This document shows positions 1 to 8,633 of a stretch of DNA of 64,000 bases, in pieces. Origin of the DNA: Azospirillaceae bacterium. Lineage in GTDB: Bacteria; Pseudomonadota; Alphaproteobacteria; Azospirillales; Azospirillaceae. A program made the position numbers and the translations under genes. The notes below the pieces were generated by a model, which had not been told where the DNA came from, ran no database searches, and saw only the letters and a list, made by a program, of their open reading frames with translations. The DNA is taken from the NCBI GenBank assembly GCA_031291675.1, contig JARLIO010000005.1, positions 62,001 through 126,000 on the forward strand. Reading direction: 5' to 3'. Each line of letters opens with the position of its first letter. The stretch's first letter is position 1.

Positions 1-908
1 CTGGGACCGTTGATCCGCGGTGCGACCGCCGCGTCGATCCACGCGGGCGGGACGACGCCGCGGCCCTGCCAGGCCCCCTTGTCCAGCACGAGCTGGCCGA
101 ATTTCAGCGTGTCGCGGGGCCGCAGGCGAAGCCCCGATGCCGCCACCGGATCACCGGCCTGGGGATAGCGCGCCCATTCGACCCGGGTGATGCCGAGCGG
201 TTCAAACAGGTTCTCCCGTGCCAGTTCGTCGATCGGCTTGCCGGTCGCCTGGCGGAGCGCGCAGGCGATCAGCGCCGCCGAGCCGCCGCTGTAGTTCCAC
301 ACCGCTCCCGGCGTGGTGACGACCGGCTGTTCCAGCACGAAGCGGCAGGGATCGGCCGCCTGATCCATGCGGGTTTCGCTGTTGGCCGGGTCGGCATAGG
401 GCAGGTCCTCGTTCCAGGCCAGCCCCGCCGACATGGTGAGCAGATCGCGCAGGGTGATGGCGGCCTTGTCCGGCGTCCGCAGATCGGCATAGTGCGGCAG
501 CAGCGAAAACACCGGCTGCTCGACATCGGCGATCCAGCCCTTGGCAATGCCGATCCCGAGCAGCAGGGACACGACGCTTTTGGTGATCGAGCGCAGATCA
601 TGGGGCACGTCCGGGCCGAACGTCACCGCAACGGCCGGATCGCCCCAACGCTGGTCGAAACCGCTATAATAGCGCTCGAACACCAGCTTGCCATGGCGCG
701 CCACCAGAATGGCGTGGATATCCGCCTCCTGCCACGCGGCGAAGCGCGTCTCCAATCGGCACAGCAGGGCGGGATCGATCCCGACGCTGGCCGGTGCCGT
801 CGTGGCCCAGCCATCGGGCTGGTCGCCGGGGACGCCGCAGGGCGTTTCGGCCCGGGCTGCCGTGGCCAGGAGGCAGACAAGACTGGTTGCCAAAAGAACG
901 CTTTTCAC
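1..908 (-). CDS. Secreted serine hydrolase, beta-lactamase (class C-like/COG1680) family, 3' end off the window
   Basis: The frame runs unbroken from a GTG at 908 to the left edge, giving about 302 residues of a protein that continues beyond the window. A typical Sec signal peptide opens it (MKSVLLATSLVCLLATAARA, cleavage after ARA). The beta-lactamase fold motifs follow: the SxxK nucleophile box reads SITK near residue 110, and the second-motif tyrosine sits in WNYSGG near residue 207. The third motif lies outside the window. The family includes esterases, D-aminopeptidases and penicillin-binding-like hydrolases, so the substrate cannot be read from sequence. A GGGAG ribosome site precedes the GTG. 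It lies 60 bases downstream of the AraC gene on the same strand and may be co-transcribed with it. Confidence 0.85.
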   Translation of the reverse strand, partial: MKSVLLATSLVCLLATAARAETPCGVPGDQPDGWATTAPASVGIDPALLCRLETRFAAWQEADIHAILVARHGKLVFERYYSGFDQRWGDPAVAVTFGPDVPHDLRSITKSVVSLLLGIGIAKGWIADVEQPVFSLLPHYADLRTPDKAAITLRDLLTMSAGLAWNEDLPYADPANSETRMDQAADPCRFVLEQPVVTTPGAVWNYSGGSAALIACALRQATGKPIDELARENLFEPLGITRVEWARYPQAGDPVAASGLRLRPRDTLKFGQLVLDKGAWQGRGVVPPAWIDAAVAPRINGP

Positions 909-968
909 GCGGGCTCTCCCTTTTTCTTCACAGGGGGGGGCGGCAGGTCGCCGGGGTGCGGGACGGTG

Positions 969-1820
969 TTATCGTCGCCGGACCGGTACCAGCAGATCGG
1001 TCACGCAATCCCGGCCGCGGCGCGACGACGGGTGATAGAATTCCAGGGCCGGCCGGTCGTCGCGCTCGAAACCGCTGCGCGGCAGCCAGCCGCTGAACAA
1101 CACCCGGAAGGTCGGCGCGATCAGCGCCCAGGGACCCACCAGCCGGTAGCGCGCGTAAAGGCCGCCTTCCACGGGCACGGCGCTGACCATACCACCCGGC
1201 GCGATCGGCCCGGCCGCGGCCATCCCGGCGAAATAGTGAAACCCCGCCGCCGTCCCCGGATCGTGGATGCACACCCCGACCGGGGGCCGCGGTGGGGGAA
1301 AACCCGACCCCAGCGCTTGGCTCAACCGGCGATAGGTCACGCCAATCGTGCCGACCGGTCCCTGGTGGCGCAGGCACCACAGATCCAGGGGCGCCAGTTC
1401 GACAAGCTCGACCGCGTCCGGGAGGCTCGCTTGCGGCGGAACAAGGTCGGCGCCGCAGCCGGGACGTTGCGCCAGTCCAGCCTGACGGGCGCGAAACCCG
1501 CTCGGGCTGAGCCCGGTGAAGCCGCGAAAGGCGCGGGCGAAGGCCTGGGGACTGTCGTACCCGGCGTCCAGGGCAGCGGCGGTCACCGTCTCCCCCGCGT
1601 CATTCAACTGATGCGCGGCCTGGGTCAGGCGCAAGCGCTGCACCGTCTCGGCGAGGCGCTCACCGGTCAGGGCATGGTAGATGCGGTGAAAATGGTACGG
1701 CGACAGGCACGCCACCGCGGCCAGGCTGTCCACGCTATGCGCCGCCGCCGGATTGGCGACGATGGCCTCAACGACCCGGGCAATTCTGCGATAATGGCTC
1801 TGTTCGGTGACGGGCTTCAT
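969..1820 (-). CDS. AraC-family transcriptional regulator with C-terminal GyrI-like effector domain
   Basis: A 283-residue protein. An N-terminal AraC double helix-turn-helix (about residues 8-110) carries the hallmark second-helix sequence AALDAGYDSPQAFARAFR. A C-terminal GyrI-like/SOUL-type small-molecule-binding domain (about 125-280) follows, the architecture of the Rob/SoxS-GyrI regulators that sense hydrophobic ligands. This N-terminal-HTH order is the reverse of classical AraC. It sits directly upstream of the secreted serine hydrolase on the same strand, so that hydrolase is a plausible target. The intergenic stretch upstream of it (1821-2045) shows nothing recognisable. Confidence 0.9.
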   Translation of the reverse strand: MKPVTEQSHYRRIARVVEAIVANPAAAHSVDSLAAVACLSPYHFHRIYHALTGERLAETVQRLRLTQAAHQLNDAGETVTAAALDAGYDSPQAFARAFRGFTGLSPSGFRARQAGLAQRPGCGADLVPPQASLPDAVELVELAPLDLWCLRHQGPVGTIGVTYRRLSQALGSGFPPPRPPVGVCIHDPGTAAGFHYFAGMAAAGPIAPGGMVSAVPVEGGLYARYRLVGPWALIAPTFRVLFSGWLPRSGFERDDRPALEFYHPSSRRGRDCVTDLLVPVRRR

Positions 1821-2045
1821 GATGGCGCGATTATAGCGCTGTGATCGGCGCCGCGCGGTGCCGGCTTTGCTGTTTCCGGCGAATTTCAGGAAAGGGGTCG
1901 TGTCCCCGTCCGTGGTGTCGCAGAGGGCCTCACCAGACGGCGGTGGCCATCGTGGATCTTCGTACGCGGTAACCAGCGCCCACCTTGCGGACGTTTTCAG
2001 GCGTCCTGGATAATGCTCGTCGGGAGATCGGGTGTGAGGGCAAAG

Positions 2046-3071
2046 TCACGCCGATACGCTCCAGGTTTCGTCACGTCCAAACTTCTTGGACGATTTGACG
2101 TAGCCTTCCGGGTTATCGAGCGCCCGGCACCACGTCGCCATGCGTTCCAGGCCCTGACGGAGAGGGGTTCGGGCGGTCCAGCCGAGCTCGGCGCGGGCCT
2201 TCGCCGGGTTCGCATACCAGTGTGATACGTCCCAGCGCCTGTCCGGCATCGTGAATTCCGGTTCGCCGGGCAGATTGAACATGTCCTTGCAGAGATGGGC
2301 GAACGCGCCGATCGTGGTTTTCACGCCGCTGCCAATGTTGAAGGATTCGCCGTAATGCGCCTCCGTCATGTTGAGGGCGGCGGTTATGAAGGCCTCGCAG
2401 GCATCATCAATGTAGAGAAAATCGCGCGAGATCTCAGGGTTGACAAACCGAGAGTGTTGACCTTTGAGCCCGTTCAGCATGGTCGTCGGCACGAGGCGCG
2501 AAGAGTCCTCATAGGGACCGTAAACCGAGTAGAGTCGCAGGTTCACGCCGGGAAAATGCTGCTTTTTCCCCATGTAATTGAGCAGCGCGGCCGCCGCGCC
2601 CTTGGAAACCGAGTAGTGGCTGTTGGGATGCAGGGGTGAATTTTCAGCCGGCCCGGACGCTTCGTCGCCATATTCCGAGGAAGTTCCGGCGTGGACATAG
2701 CGATGAACACCCCACTTCTGCAGTTCATCCACCAACCGCGCCGTAAGGTTCAGGTTGGTACGGTAGATCAGGTCTCCTTCGGTTTGGAAGGAGTAGGCGC
2801 CATAAGCCAAACAGTTGAACACCGTCCGGGGGCACACAGTGTCGAGGAGTGTCTTGAGGCTCTGCTCGATCAGAAGGTCGCCGGAAATCACGTTTTCCGT
2901 CGGCACCCCTTCAAGCCGCCAACTGCTGGAACGCGAACTGGTGCCGTATCCGTCACGACGGTGCTGAAGCAACAAACGCAGGAGGTTCGCCCCGATGAAG
3001 CCACTTGCGCCGAGAACCAGAATGGGCCCCTGGAGATTAAGGACCATATTGCGGATATCGCCGGCTATCAT
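2046..3071 (-). CDS. NAD(P)-dependent nucleotide-sugar epimerase/dehydratase (extended SDR family)
   Basis: The Rossmann glycine motif reads VLGASGFIGANLL. The catalytic Tyr-x-x-x-Lys is YSVSK, preceded by a serine-rich HAGTSSEYG segment typical of GDP/UDP/dTDP-sugar epimerases. The later NIGSG and W..NPAKA..LGW elements also fit the extended SDR family (usual length 300-350 residues). The frame is open up to a GTG at 3134. The ATG at 3071 puts the glycine motif about 20 residues from the N-terminus and is preferred; an ATG at 3047 is also possible. No neighbouring sugar genes specify the substrate, so the gene stands alone. It probably acts in the cytoplasm on a nucleotide-activated sugar for surface polysaccharide. 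Confidence 0.88.
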   Translation of the reverse strand: MIAGDIRNMVLNLQGPILVLGASGFIGANLLRLLLQHRRDGYGTSSRSSSWRLEGVPTENVISGDLLIEQSLKTLLDTVCPRTVFNCLAYGAYSFQTEGDLIYRTNLNLTARLVDELQKWGVHRYVHAGTSSEYGDEASGPAENSPLHPNSHYSVSKGAAAALLNYMGKKQHFPGVNLRLYSVYGPYEDSSRLVPTTMLNGLKGQHSRFVNPEISRDFLYIDDACEAFITAALNMTEAHYGESFNIGSGVKTTIGAFAHLCKDMFNLPGEPEFTMPDRRWDVSHWYANPAKARAELGWTARTPLRQGLERMATWCRALDNPEGYVKSSKKFGRDETWSVSA

Positions 3072-3502
3072 GTTCGCGCGAACCTTTTGATTTCGAAGAA
3101 CACGGTCGCCGGGTCGAGAGGCCGTTTTTGACACGGAGAAAGGCCTGCAAGCCGTATTATTCAGGTGATGACCTTTTGACAGAAAACCCGAGGATGTACA
3201 ATCGGTCCGCGTCGCCAGCAGCGGTTCCCGTTTTAAGGAATTGCCGGCAGGGCAATATCATCGCCCTCATCAAGAACATCGACAGCCTGCTGGCCCTGAA
3301 CGCCACCAGAGAGGCGCTGCGGGCAAGGGTTTTGCCGTTTGCTCCGGCACCATAACGACCCTCATGGCAACGGCGGTTTGGCGGCCACCCAGACCTGGCA
3401 ATCGTGCGGCCGGTTGCCCTTCTGCCTCGTCGTTCAGCGTGGCACCACAGCGCGCCCTCAAGCGCGCTTTTCTGCACCGGTTCTCATTTTGGCGACGAAG
3501 CG
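3072..3502. other. Intergenic stretch with no recognisable gene
   Basis: Several short open frames exist on both strands here (for example minus 3157-3477). None has a recognisable domain, a ribosome site or protein-like composition. Bases 3135-3250 are noticeably AT-richer and probably hold the promoter of the epimerase gene. The remainder leads into the hairpin-rich repeat that starts near 3503. Confidence 0.5.
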
Positions 3503-3612
3503 TTGGGCTTTCGCCCAAGCCCAACCGGGGTCATGCCCCGGACCCCCTTTGCTTTTGTTAAAAGAAAGGGGGATTCGGGGTTCACCCCGAGCGGGTGCGG
3601 GCGGCAGCCCGC
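3503..3612. repeat. Multi-hairpin intergenic repeat, long copy (five consecutive stem-loops)
   Basis: Five hairpins follow each other: TTGGGC/GCCCAA (3503-3518), CGGGG/CCCCG (3526-3540), a ~13-bp CCCCCTTT..AAAGGGGG stem with one bulge (3543-3572), CGGGGT/ACCCCG (3576-3589), and GCGGG..CCCGC (3591-3612). A shorter copy lies at 31931-31976 and keeps the outer sequences while lacking the internal hairpins. The element sits between divergently oriented genes and is not coding in any convincing way. It resembles REP/BIME-type palindromic repeats; the family is not identified. Confidence 0.75.
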
Positions 3613-3661
3613 GGCCGACAGCCAAAATGAGAAGGGCTGGCTTTTCCGGTTGCCCTTTTTG

Positions 3662-3679
3662 GATACAATATGCAATATC
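3662..3679. promoter_or_regulatory. Candidate operator upstream of the hydroxyproline-type cluster
   Basis: The AT-rich 18-mer GATACAATATGCAATATC has GATA/TATC ends and contains two direct CAATAT units. It lies 33 bases before the first ATG of the cluster that ends with a GntR regulator. FCD-type GntR proteins often bind AT-rich palindromes just upstream of such operons. The inner bases are not a good palindrome, so this is only a candidate. The AAGGA at 3699-3703, eight bases before the ATG at 3712, fixes the start of the next gene. Confidence 0.3.
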
Positions 3680-3711
3680 GGTCCGCTCACCCCCCGGCAA
3701 GGACCCTGGCC

Positions 3712-4614
3712 ATGACCTCCCCGATTTCCTGGCGCGGCGTATTTCCCGCGATCACCACCCAGTTCGACAGCAGCGGTGCCATTGATGTCCCCGCAATCGC
3801 CCGTATCGTCGGCGCCTTGATCGATGATGGCGTCAATGGCGTGATCGCCTGCGGCTCGGTCGGCGAAAACACCGCCCTGACCCCGACCGAAAAGCGCGAC
3901 GTCATCGCCGCCATCCGTCAGGCCGCCGCCGGACGGGTCCCGGTTCTGGCCGGCCTCGCCGAATTGACCACCAGCGATGCGGTCGCCTTCGCCCGCGATG
4001 CCGCGGCGCTCGGTGTCGACGGCCTGATGGTGATGCCGCCGATGGTCTATACCGCGCAGATCCACGAAATCCTGGCCTGGTTCCGCGCCATCGCCGCCGC
4101 CAGCGACGCGCCGATCATGCTCTACAACAATCCCCCGGCCTATCGCACCGACCTGACCCCGGCGCTGGTGGCCCGGATGACCGACATCGACACCATCGTC
4201 GCCGTCAAGGAATCCTCCGGCGATACCAGGCGCTTTGTCGATCTCGCCAATCAGGTCGGCGACCGCTTTGTCCTGTTCTGCGGCCTCGACGACGTCGTGC
4301 TGGAATCCTTGGCCCTGGGCGCCCAGGGCTGGGTTTCGGGCCTGTCCAACGTGTTCCCGCGCGAATGCGCCCGTCTGTTCGCCCTGGGCCAGGCCGGCCG
4401 TGCCGCCGAGGCGCTGGCGATCTATCGCTGGATCATGCCGCTGCTGCATTTTGACGCCCGCCCCGATCTGGTGCAGTGCATCAAGCTGTGCGAGGAGATT
4501 GTCGGCCGTGGCACGGCGCAGACCCGGCCGCCGCGGCTGGCTCTGGCCGATGCCGAACGGCGCATGGTCGAAACCGCGATGGCCACCGCCCTGGCCCAGC
4601 GCCCGGAGGTGTAA
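3712..4614 (+). CDS. DHDPS/N-acetylneuraminate-lyase family enzyme, probably 1-pyrroline-4-hydroxy-2-carboxylate deaminase
   Basis: A 300-residue class I aldolase-fold protein. It carries the GxxGE-type loop (CGSVGENTALT, about 48-57), the family tyrosine in MLYNNPP (Tyr138) and the Schiff-base lysine in AVKESSGD (Lys166). Dihydrodipicolinate synthase itself belongs to this family. Here the next genes are a hydroxyproline epimerase, an aldehyde dehydrogenase of the ketoglutarate-semialdehyde type and a GntR regulator. That is the layout of trans-4-hydroxyproline breakdown, in which this family member converts pyrroline-4-hydroxy-2-carboxylate to 2-oxoglutarate semialdehyde plus ammonia (LhpC role). 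The function is inferred from context. The start is set by AAGGA eight bases upstream. An upstream in-frame ATG at 3670 lacks such a site. Confidence 0.85.
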   Translation: MTSPISWRGVFPAITTQFDSSGAIDVPAIARIVGALIDDGVNGVIACGSVGENTALTPTEKRDVIAAIRQAAAGRVPVLAGLAELTTSDAVAFARDAAALGVDGLMVMPPMVYTAQIHEILAWFRAIAAASDAPIMLYNNPPAYRTDLTPALVARMTDIDTIVAVKESSGDTRRFVDLANQVGDRFVLFCGLDDVVLESLALGAQGWVSGLSNVFPRECARLFALGQAGRAAEALAIYRWIMPLLHFDARPDLVQCIKLCEEIVGRGTAQTRPPRLALADAERRMVETAMATALAQRPEV

Positions 4615-4618
4615 CGCC

Positions 4619-5644
4619 ATGCCGGTCTTCGACGAGGTTCCGCCCGGCAACTTTACCTTCAGTTGCATCGACGGCCATACCTGCGGCAATCCGGTTCGCC
4701 TGGTGTTCGGTGGCGTGCCCCAACTCGACGGGGCGACGATGTCGGCGCGGCGCCAGGATTTCCTGGCGCGGTTCGACTGGATCCGCAAGGCCCTGATGTT
4801 CGAACCGCGCGGTCACGACGTCATGTCGGGCTCGATGCTGTACCCCGCGACCCGGCCCGACTGCGACATCGGGATTCTGTTCATCGAGGTGTCGGGCTGT
4901 CTGCCGATGTGTGGTCACGGCACCATCGGCACCGTGACCCTGGCGCTGGAACATGGGCTGGTCGTGCCCCGGACCGAGGGGATCCTCAATCTCGACACGC
5001 CCGCCGGCCTGGTCAGTGCGAGTTTCGTTCGTCAGGGGCCCTGGATCGACAGCGTGCGGATCCGCAATGTCCCGTCCTACCTCGCAGCGTCCGACCTGCG
5101 CATCGAGGTCCCGGAACTGGGCGAACTGGTCGTCGATGTCGCCTATGGTGGCAACTATTACGCGATCATCGAACCCCAGCCGCATTATCGCGGTATCGAC
5201 GAACTGGGCGTTGACGGCATCCGCCGCCTGTCGCCTCTGGTGCGCAACGCGGTCCGCGCCCGACTGCAGCCCCGCCATCCCGTCGACCCGACCATCGGCG
5301 GCGTCAGCCATGTGATGTGGACCGACGCCCCGCGCGATCCCCGGGCCCATGCCCGCAATGCGGTGTTCTATGGCGATCAGGCGATCGACCGCTCGCCCTG
5401 CGGCACCGGCACCTCGGCCCGGATGGCCCAGCGCGTCGCCCACGGCGCCCTGCGTATCGGCGATGATTTCATCCATGAGAGCATCATCGGCACCCTGTTC
5501 GAAGGCCGGGTCGAGGCCGCCACCACCCTGGGCGATCATGCCGCGGTCATCCCCTCGATCAGCGGCTGGGCGCGGATGCATGGTCTGAACACCCTGTTCG
5601 TCAATAACCGGGATCCCCTGCGCGGTGGCTTTCAGCTATCGTGA
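4619..5644 (+). CDS. Proline racemase family protein, probable 4-hydroxyproline 2-epimerase
   Basis: A 341-residue member of the proline racemase family (usual length 310-340). Both catalytic cysteines are present: Cys98 in MCGHGTIG and Cys261 in DRSPCGTGTSA. Retention of both argues for a two-base epimerase or racemase rather than trans-3-hydroxyproline dehydratase, where the second cysteine is replaced by threonine. It would interconvert trans-4-hydroxy-L-proline and cis-4-hydroxy-D-proline in the cytoplasm, the first step of the pathway. GGAGG at 4605-4609 overlaps the end of the upstream gene, and the start lies four bases after that stop, so the two are translationally linked. A plain proline racemase is the alternative; the neighbours favour hydroxyproline. 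Confidence 0.9.
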   Translation: MPVFDEVPPGNFTFSCIDGHTCGNPVRLVFGGVPQLDGATMSARRQDFLARFDWIRKALMFEPRGHDVMSGSMLYPATRPDCDIGILFIEVSGCLPMCGHGTIGTVTLALEHGLVVPRTEGILNLDTPAGLVSASFVRQGPWIDSVRIRNVPSYLAASDLRIEVPELGELVVDVAYGGNYYAIIEPQPHYRGIDELGVDGIRRLSPLVRNAVRARLQPRHPVDPTIGGVSHVMWTDAPRDPRAHARNAVFYGDQAIDRSPCGTGTSARMAQRVAHGALRIGDDFIHESIIGTLFEGRVEAATTLGDHAAVIPSISGWARMHGLNTLFVNNRDPLRGGFQLS

Positions 5645-5694
5645 TCCGGAAACGCTGTCCCCCCGTGCCCTTTCCTCCCTGAAGGATTCCGCTG

Positions 5695-7128
5695 ATGTTT
5701 CCTGATGTCCTGCTGCAAATCGATGGATCCTGGACCGCCGGCACCACGGGCAAACGACTGCCCATCCTGAACCCTGCCACCGGAGAGACGCTGGCGACAG
5801 TCGCCTGCGCCGGACCGGTGGAGCTGGAACAGGCCGCCGCCGCCGCCGTGCGGGGCTTCGCCACCTGGCGCCGCGTTTCCGCCTTCGACCGCTACAAGCT
5901 GATGCGCAAGGCGGCCCAGATCCTGCGCGACCGGGCTGAAGATGTCGCCCGGACGATGACCCGCGAACAGGGCAAGCCCCTGGCCGAGGCGCGGACCGAG
6001 ACCCTGGCCGCCGCCGACATCATCGACTGGTTTGCCGAAGAGGGCCGCCGCGCCTATGGCTGGGTCATCCCGGCCCGCGCCGACAACGTGCAGCAGATCA
6101 CGGTCAAGGAACCGGTCGGCCCGGTTGCCGCCTTCACCCCGTGGAATTTTCCGATCAATCAGGCGGTGCGCAAGGTCTCGGCGGCGCTGGCCGCCGGCTG
6201 TTCGGTGGTGCTGAAGGGCCCCGAGGAGACGCCGGCGAGCTGCGCCGCGCTCGTCCAGGCCTATCTCGATGCCGGCCTGCCCCCCGGCGTGATCAATCTG
6301 GTCTTTGGCGTCCCGGCGGAAATCTCGTCCTATCTGATCGCCCACCCGGCGATCCGCAAGATCACCTTCACCGGGTCGACCGTGGTCGGCAAGCAGTTGG
6401 CCGCGCTGGCCGGCCAGCATATGAAGCGGGTGACGATGGAGCTGGGCGGCCACGCCCCGGCGATCGTGTTCGAGGATGCCGATCCCGTCCAGGCGGCACG
6501 ACTGCTGGCGACGGCGAAATTCCGCAATGCCGGACAGGTCTGCGTCTCGCCGACGCGATTCCTGGTCCATCGCAGCCAGTATGACCGCTTCCTCGAGGCC
6601 TTCCTGGCCCAGACCCGGACGGTCGTGGTCGGCGATGGCCTGACCGAGGGCGTCACCATGGGCCCGCTGGCCAATACCCGCCGGGTCGACGCGATGGAAG
6701 CCCTGGTCGCCGACGCCGTGACCAAGGGCGCGCGGGTCGAGACCGGCGGCAAGCGCATCGGCAACACCGGCAATTTCTTCGCCCCGACGGTGCTGACCGC
6801 GGTGCCCGCCGACGCCCGGATCCTCCATGAGGAGCCGTTCGGCCCGGTGGCCCCGATCATGACTTTCGACGATTATGACGGTGTCGTCGCCGAAGCCAAC
6901 CGCCTGCCCTTTGGCCTGGCCGCCTATGTCTATACAAGGTCGGCCAAGACCGCGACGGCGATCGCCCGCGACCTGGAAAGCGGGATGGTCGCGATCAACC
7001 ATCATGGCCTGGCCCTTCCCGAGACCCCGTTCGGCGGGGTCAAGGATTCCGGCTATGGCACCGAAGGTGGTGCCGAGGCGATCGAAGCCTATCTCAACAC
7101 CAAATTCATCACGCAGGCTCTGGTGTGA
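5695..7128 (+). CDS. Aldehyde dehydrogenase, probable 2-oxoglutarate semialdehyde (2,5-dioxovalerate) dehydrogenase
   Basis: A full-length 477-residue NAD(P)-dependent aldehyde dehydrogenase. It shows the PWNFP motif (Asn151), the general base Glu249 in MELGGHAP, the nucleophile Cys283 in [10 protein letters not shown], and a family C-terminus ([15 protein letters not shown]). In this setting it should oxidise 2-oxoglutarate semialdehyde to 2-oxoglutarate, the last step of hydroxyproline breakdown and the entry to the TCA cycle. Succinate-semialdehyde or glutarate-semialdehyde dehydrogenase are the close alternatives by sequence alone. An AAGGA site nine bases upstream supports the start. The gene is 50 bases from the epimerase stop and 43 bases from the GntR gene, consistent with one transcript. 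Confidence 0.88.
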   Translation: MFPDVLLQIDGSWTAGTTGKRLPILNPATGETLATVACAGPVELEQAAAAAVRGFATWRRVSAFDRYKLMRKAAQILRDRAEDVARTMTREQGKPLAEARTETLAAADIIDWFAEEGRRAYGWVIPARADNVQQITVKEPVGPVAAFTPWNFPINQAVRKVSAALAAGCSVVLKGPEETPASCAALVQAYLDAGLPPGVINLVFGVPAEISSYLIAHPAIRKITFTGSTVVGKQLAALAGQHMKRVTMELGGHAPAIVFEDADPVQAARLLATAKFRNAGQVCVSPTRFLVHRSQYDRFLEAFLAQTRTVVVGDGLTEGVTMGPLANTRRVDAMEALVADAVTKGARVETGGKRIGNTGNFFAPTVLTAVPADARILHEEPFGPVAPIMTFDDYDGVVAEANRLPFGLAAYVYTRSAKTATAIARDLESGMVAINHHGLALPETPFGGVKDSGYGTEGGAEAIEAYLNTKFITQALV

Positions 7129-7171
7129 GCAGGCCGGGCAAGCCGGCCGGCCGGGGTCGGATCGCGACGGC

Positions 7172-7870
7172 ATGGTGCTAGACCGCAAAACCGCGTCGGA
7201 CGCGGTCGCCGAGGTGTTGCGCAGCGACATCCTCGGCGGCCGCTTTGCCGAGGGCAGCCAACTGCGCCAGGAGGTGCTGGCCGCGGAACTCGGGGTCAGC
7301 CGCATCCCCCTGCGCGAGGCGTTCCGGCGCCTCGAAGCCGAGGGCCTGATCACCCTGGTGCCGCATCGCGGCGCCGTGGTGTCGGTGCTGTCGATCGACG
7401 ACATTGCCGAATTGTTCGATCTGCGTGGCCTGATCGAACCGGCGCTGATCGCCCGGGCAATTCCCCGGCTGACCCGGGCCGATTTCGACGCCGCCGACCA
7501 GGCCCTGGCCGGTTTTGCCGCCGCCTTCGCCGCGCGGGACATCAACGCCTGGGGCGTCCTCAACAAGGATTTTCATCTGGCACTGTACCGGCCGGCGGAG
7601 CGGCCGCGCAGTCTGGCGCTGGCGGCATCGTTGCTGGACCAGACCGAACGCTATACCCGGATGCAACTGGCGCTGACCGAAGGCCAGGTCCGGGCGCAGG
7701 CCGAACACGCGGCCCTGCTGCGCGCCTGCCGCCGCGGTAGCGTCGCCCGCGCCGAGGCGCTGTTGCGCTGGCATATCGGCCGCACCGCGCGGTCGCTGAT
7801 CGGTTTCATGCGCGGCCAGCCGGCGCGGACAGTGTCACCGGCTGGTCAGGATCGGGCGCTGATTCCCTGA
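7172..7870 (+). CDS. GntR-family (FadR/FCD subfamily) transcriptional regulator of the preceding catabolic genes
   Basis: A 232-residue protein. The N-terminal winged helix (about 8-70) has the GntR signature LRQEVLAAELGVSRIPLREAFRRL, and a C-terminal all-helical FCD ligand-binding domain follows (about 80-215; metal-binding histidines seen in NKDFHLALY and later HAALL and RWHIG). It is the last gene of the hydroxyproline-type cluster and is most likely its ligand-responsive repressor, as GntR/FCD proteins commonly are for amino-acid breakdown operons. The frame is open further upstream inside the dehydrogenase gene in another frame. The ATG at 7172 gives the normal family N-terminus. A terminator follows directly. 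Confidence 0.9.
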   Translation: MVLDRKTASDAVAEVLRSDILGGRFAEGSQLRQEVLAAELGVSRIPLREAFRRLEAEGLITLVPHRGAVVSVLSIDDIAELFDLRGLIEPALIARAIPRLTRADFDAADQALAGFAAAFAARDINAWGVLNKDFHLALYRPAERPRSLALAASLLDQTERYTRMQLALTEGQVRAQAEHAALLRACRRGSVARAEALLRWHIGRTARSLIGFMRGQPARTVSPAGQDRALIP

Positions 7871-7902
7871 CCCGCAAGCCTGTCTCAAAAAGCGGGTCTT
7901 TT
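7869..7902 (+). terminator. Rho-independent terminator after the GntR gene
   Basis: A perfect 7-bp stem, GACCCGC (7869-7875) with GCGGGTC (7892-7898), is followed by TTTT. The stem starts inside the stop codon of the GntR gene, so it closes the hydroxyproline-type transcript. The loop is long (16 bases) and the T tract short, which keeps confidence moderate. Confidence 0.6.
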
Positions 7903-7991
7903 CCGGGGAATCGATAGATCCGTCCGCCACCATTCGCGCGCGATGAACAATGGCGCCGGGTGTCGATAACGAAGCGACAGGTGCCGGGAGG

Positions 7992-8633
7992 TCAAGCATC
8001 GCGACGGCTCAGGGCCCTTTCCAGCAGATCGAGATGGGCCTCGAGAAATCGTTCCGGCTCGATCGGGGCGAAACCGTCGAACACCATGTGCCAGACGAGG
8101 GCCATGATGACCGGACTGACCAGCACTTCGGGCGTCGCGCAAAACGGCGACGGCAACAACTCGCCGCGTGCGAGACCGCGCTCGACAATCCGATGAAGAA
8201 TATCCCGGCCTCGGCTGACCAGGAGCCGGTGATAGAGTTCGGCGACAGCGGGAAAGCGACGGCCTTCGCTGATGATGATGCGGGCCAGCAGCTCAACGTC
8301 AGGGGTGAACAAAAGCTTATAGAGTTGCCGGATCATCGAACGGAGGAGGTCGATGGTCGAACCGTCGTTGTCGGCAACCGATTCCTGCAAAGTCTCGCAT
8401 GCGGGTCCCATGCCTGACGACAAGGCGGCCTCAAACAGCGCTTCCTTGCTGCCGAAATAGCGGTAAATCGTCCCTTTGACGATGCCCGCCCGCGTGGCGA
8501 CATCCTCGAGCCGGGTGGCGGCGAAGCCGCGTTCGGCGAATTCCGCCAGCCCGGCGGCGATGATTTCCTGCGGCCGCGCGTCCTTGCGACGCCTTCGCCT
8601 CCGGTCCACCGGACCCGATGTCGGCTCCACCAT
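7992..8633 (-). CDS. TetR-family transcriptional repressor
   Basis: A 213-residue TetR protein. The N-terminal helix-turn-helix (about 20-68) contains the family pattern ATRAGIVKGTIYRYFGSKEAL, and a helical ligand domain follows with a TetR_C-type stretch (LLARIIISEGRRFP..). An arginine-rich tail precedes the HTH. It is convergent with the GntR unit and divergent from the small-protein/M24 gene pair. A pair of similar dyad sites lies between 8936 and 9005. The likely role is repression of that pair and of itself. The inducer is unknown. The C-terminal YxFxxKEAL context makes family assignment secure. Confidence 0.92.
   Translation of the reverse strand: MVEPTSGPVDRRRRRRKDARPQEIIAAGLAEFAERGFAATRLEDVATRAGIVKGTIYRYFGSKEALFEAALSSGMGPACETLQESVADNDGSTIDLLRSMIRQLYKLLFTPDVELLARIIISEGRRFPAVAELYHRLLVSRGRDILHRIVERGLARGELLPSPFCATPEVLVSPVIMALVWHMVFDGFAPIEPERFLEAHLDLLERALSRRDA

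Noticed and set aside
3484-3700. Short frames within the hairpin repeat near 3.5 kb
   Set aside because: They are by-products of palindromic DNA; the repeat recurs at 31.9 kb in a non-coding gap.
5632-7566. A ~640-codon minus-strand frame opposite the aldehyde dehydrogenase and GntR genes
   Set aside because: Shadow of two genes with catalytic and DNA-binding motifs; no ribosome site and no family match.
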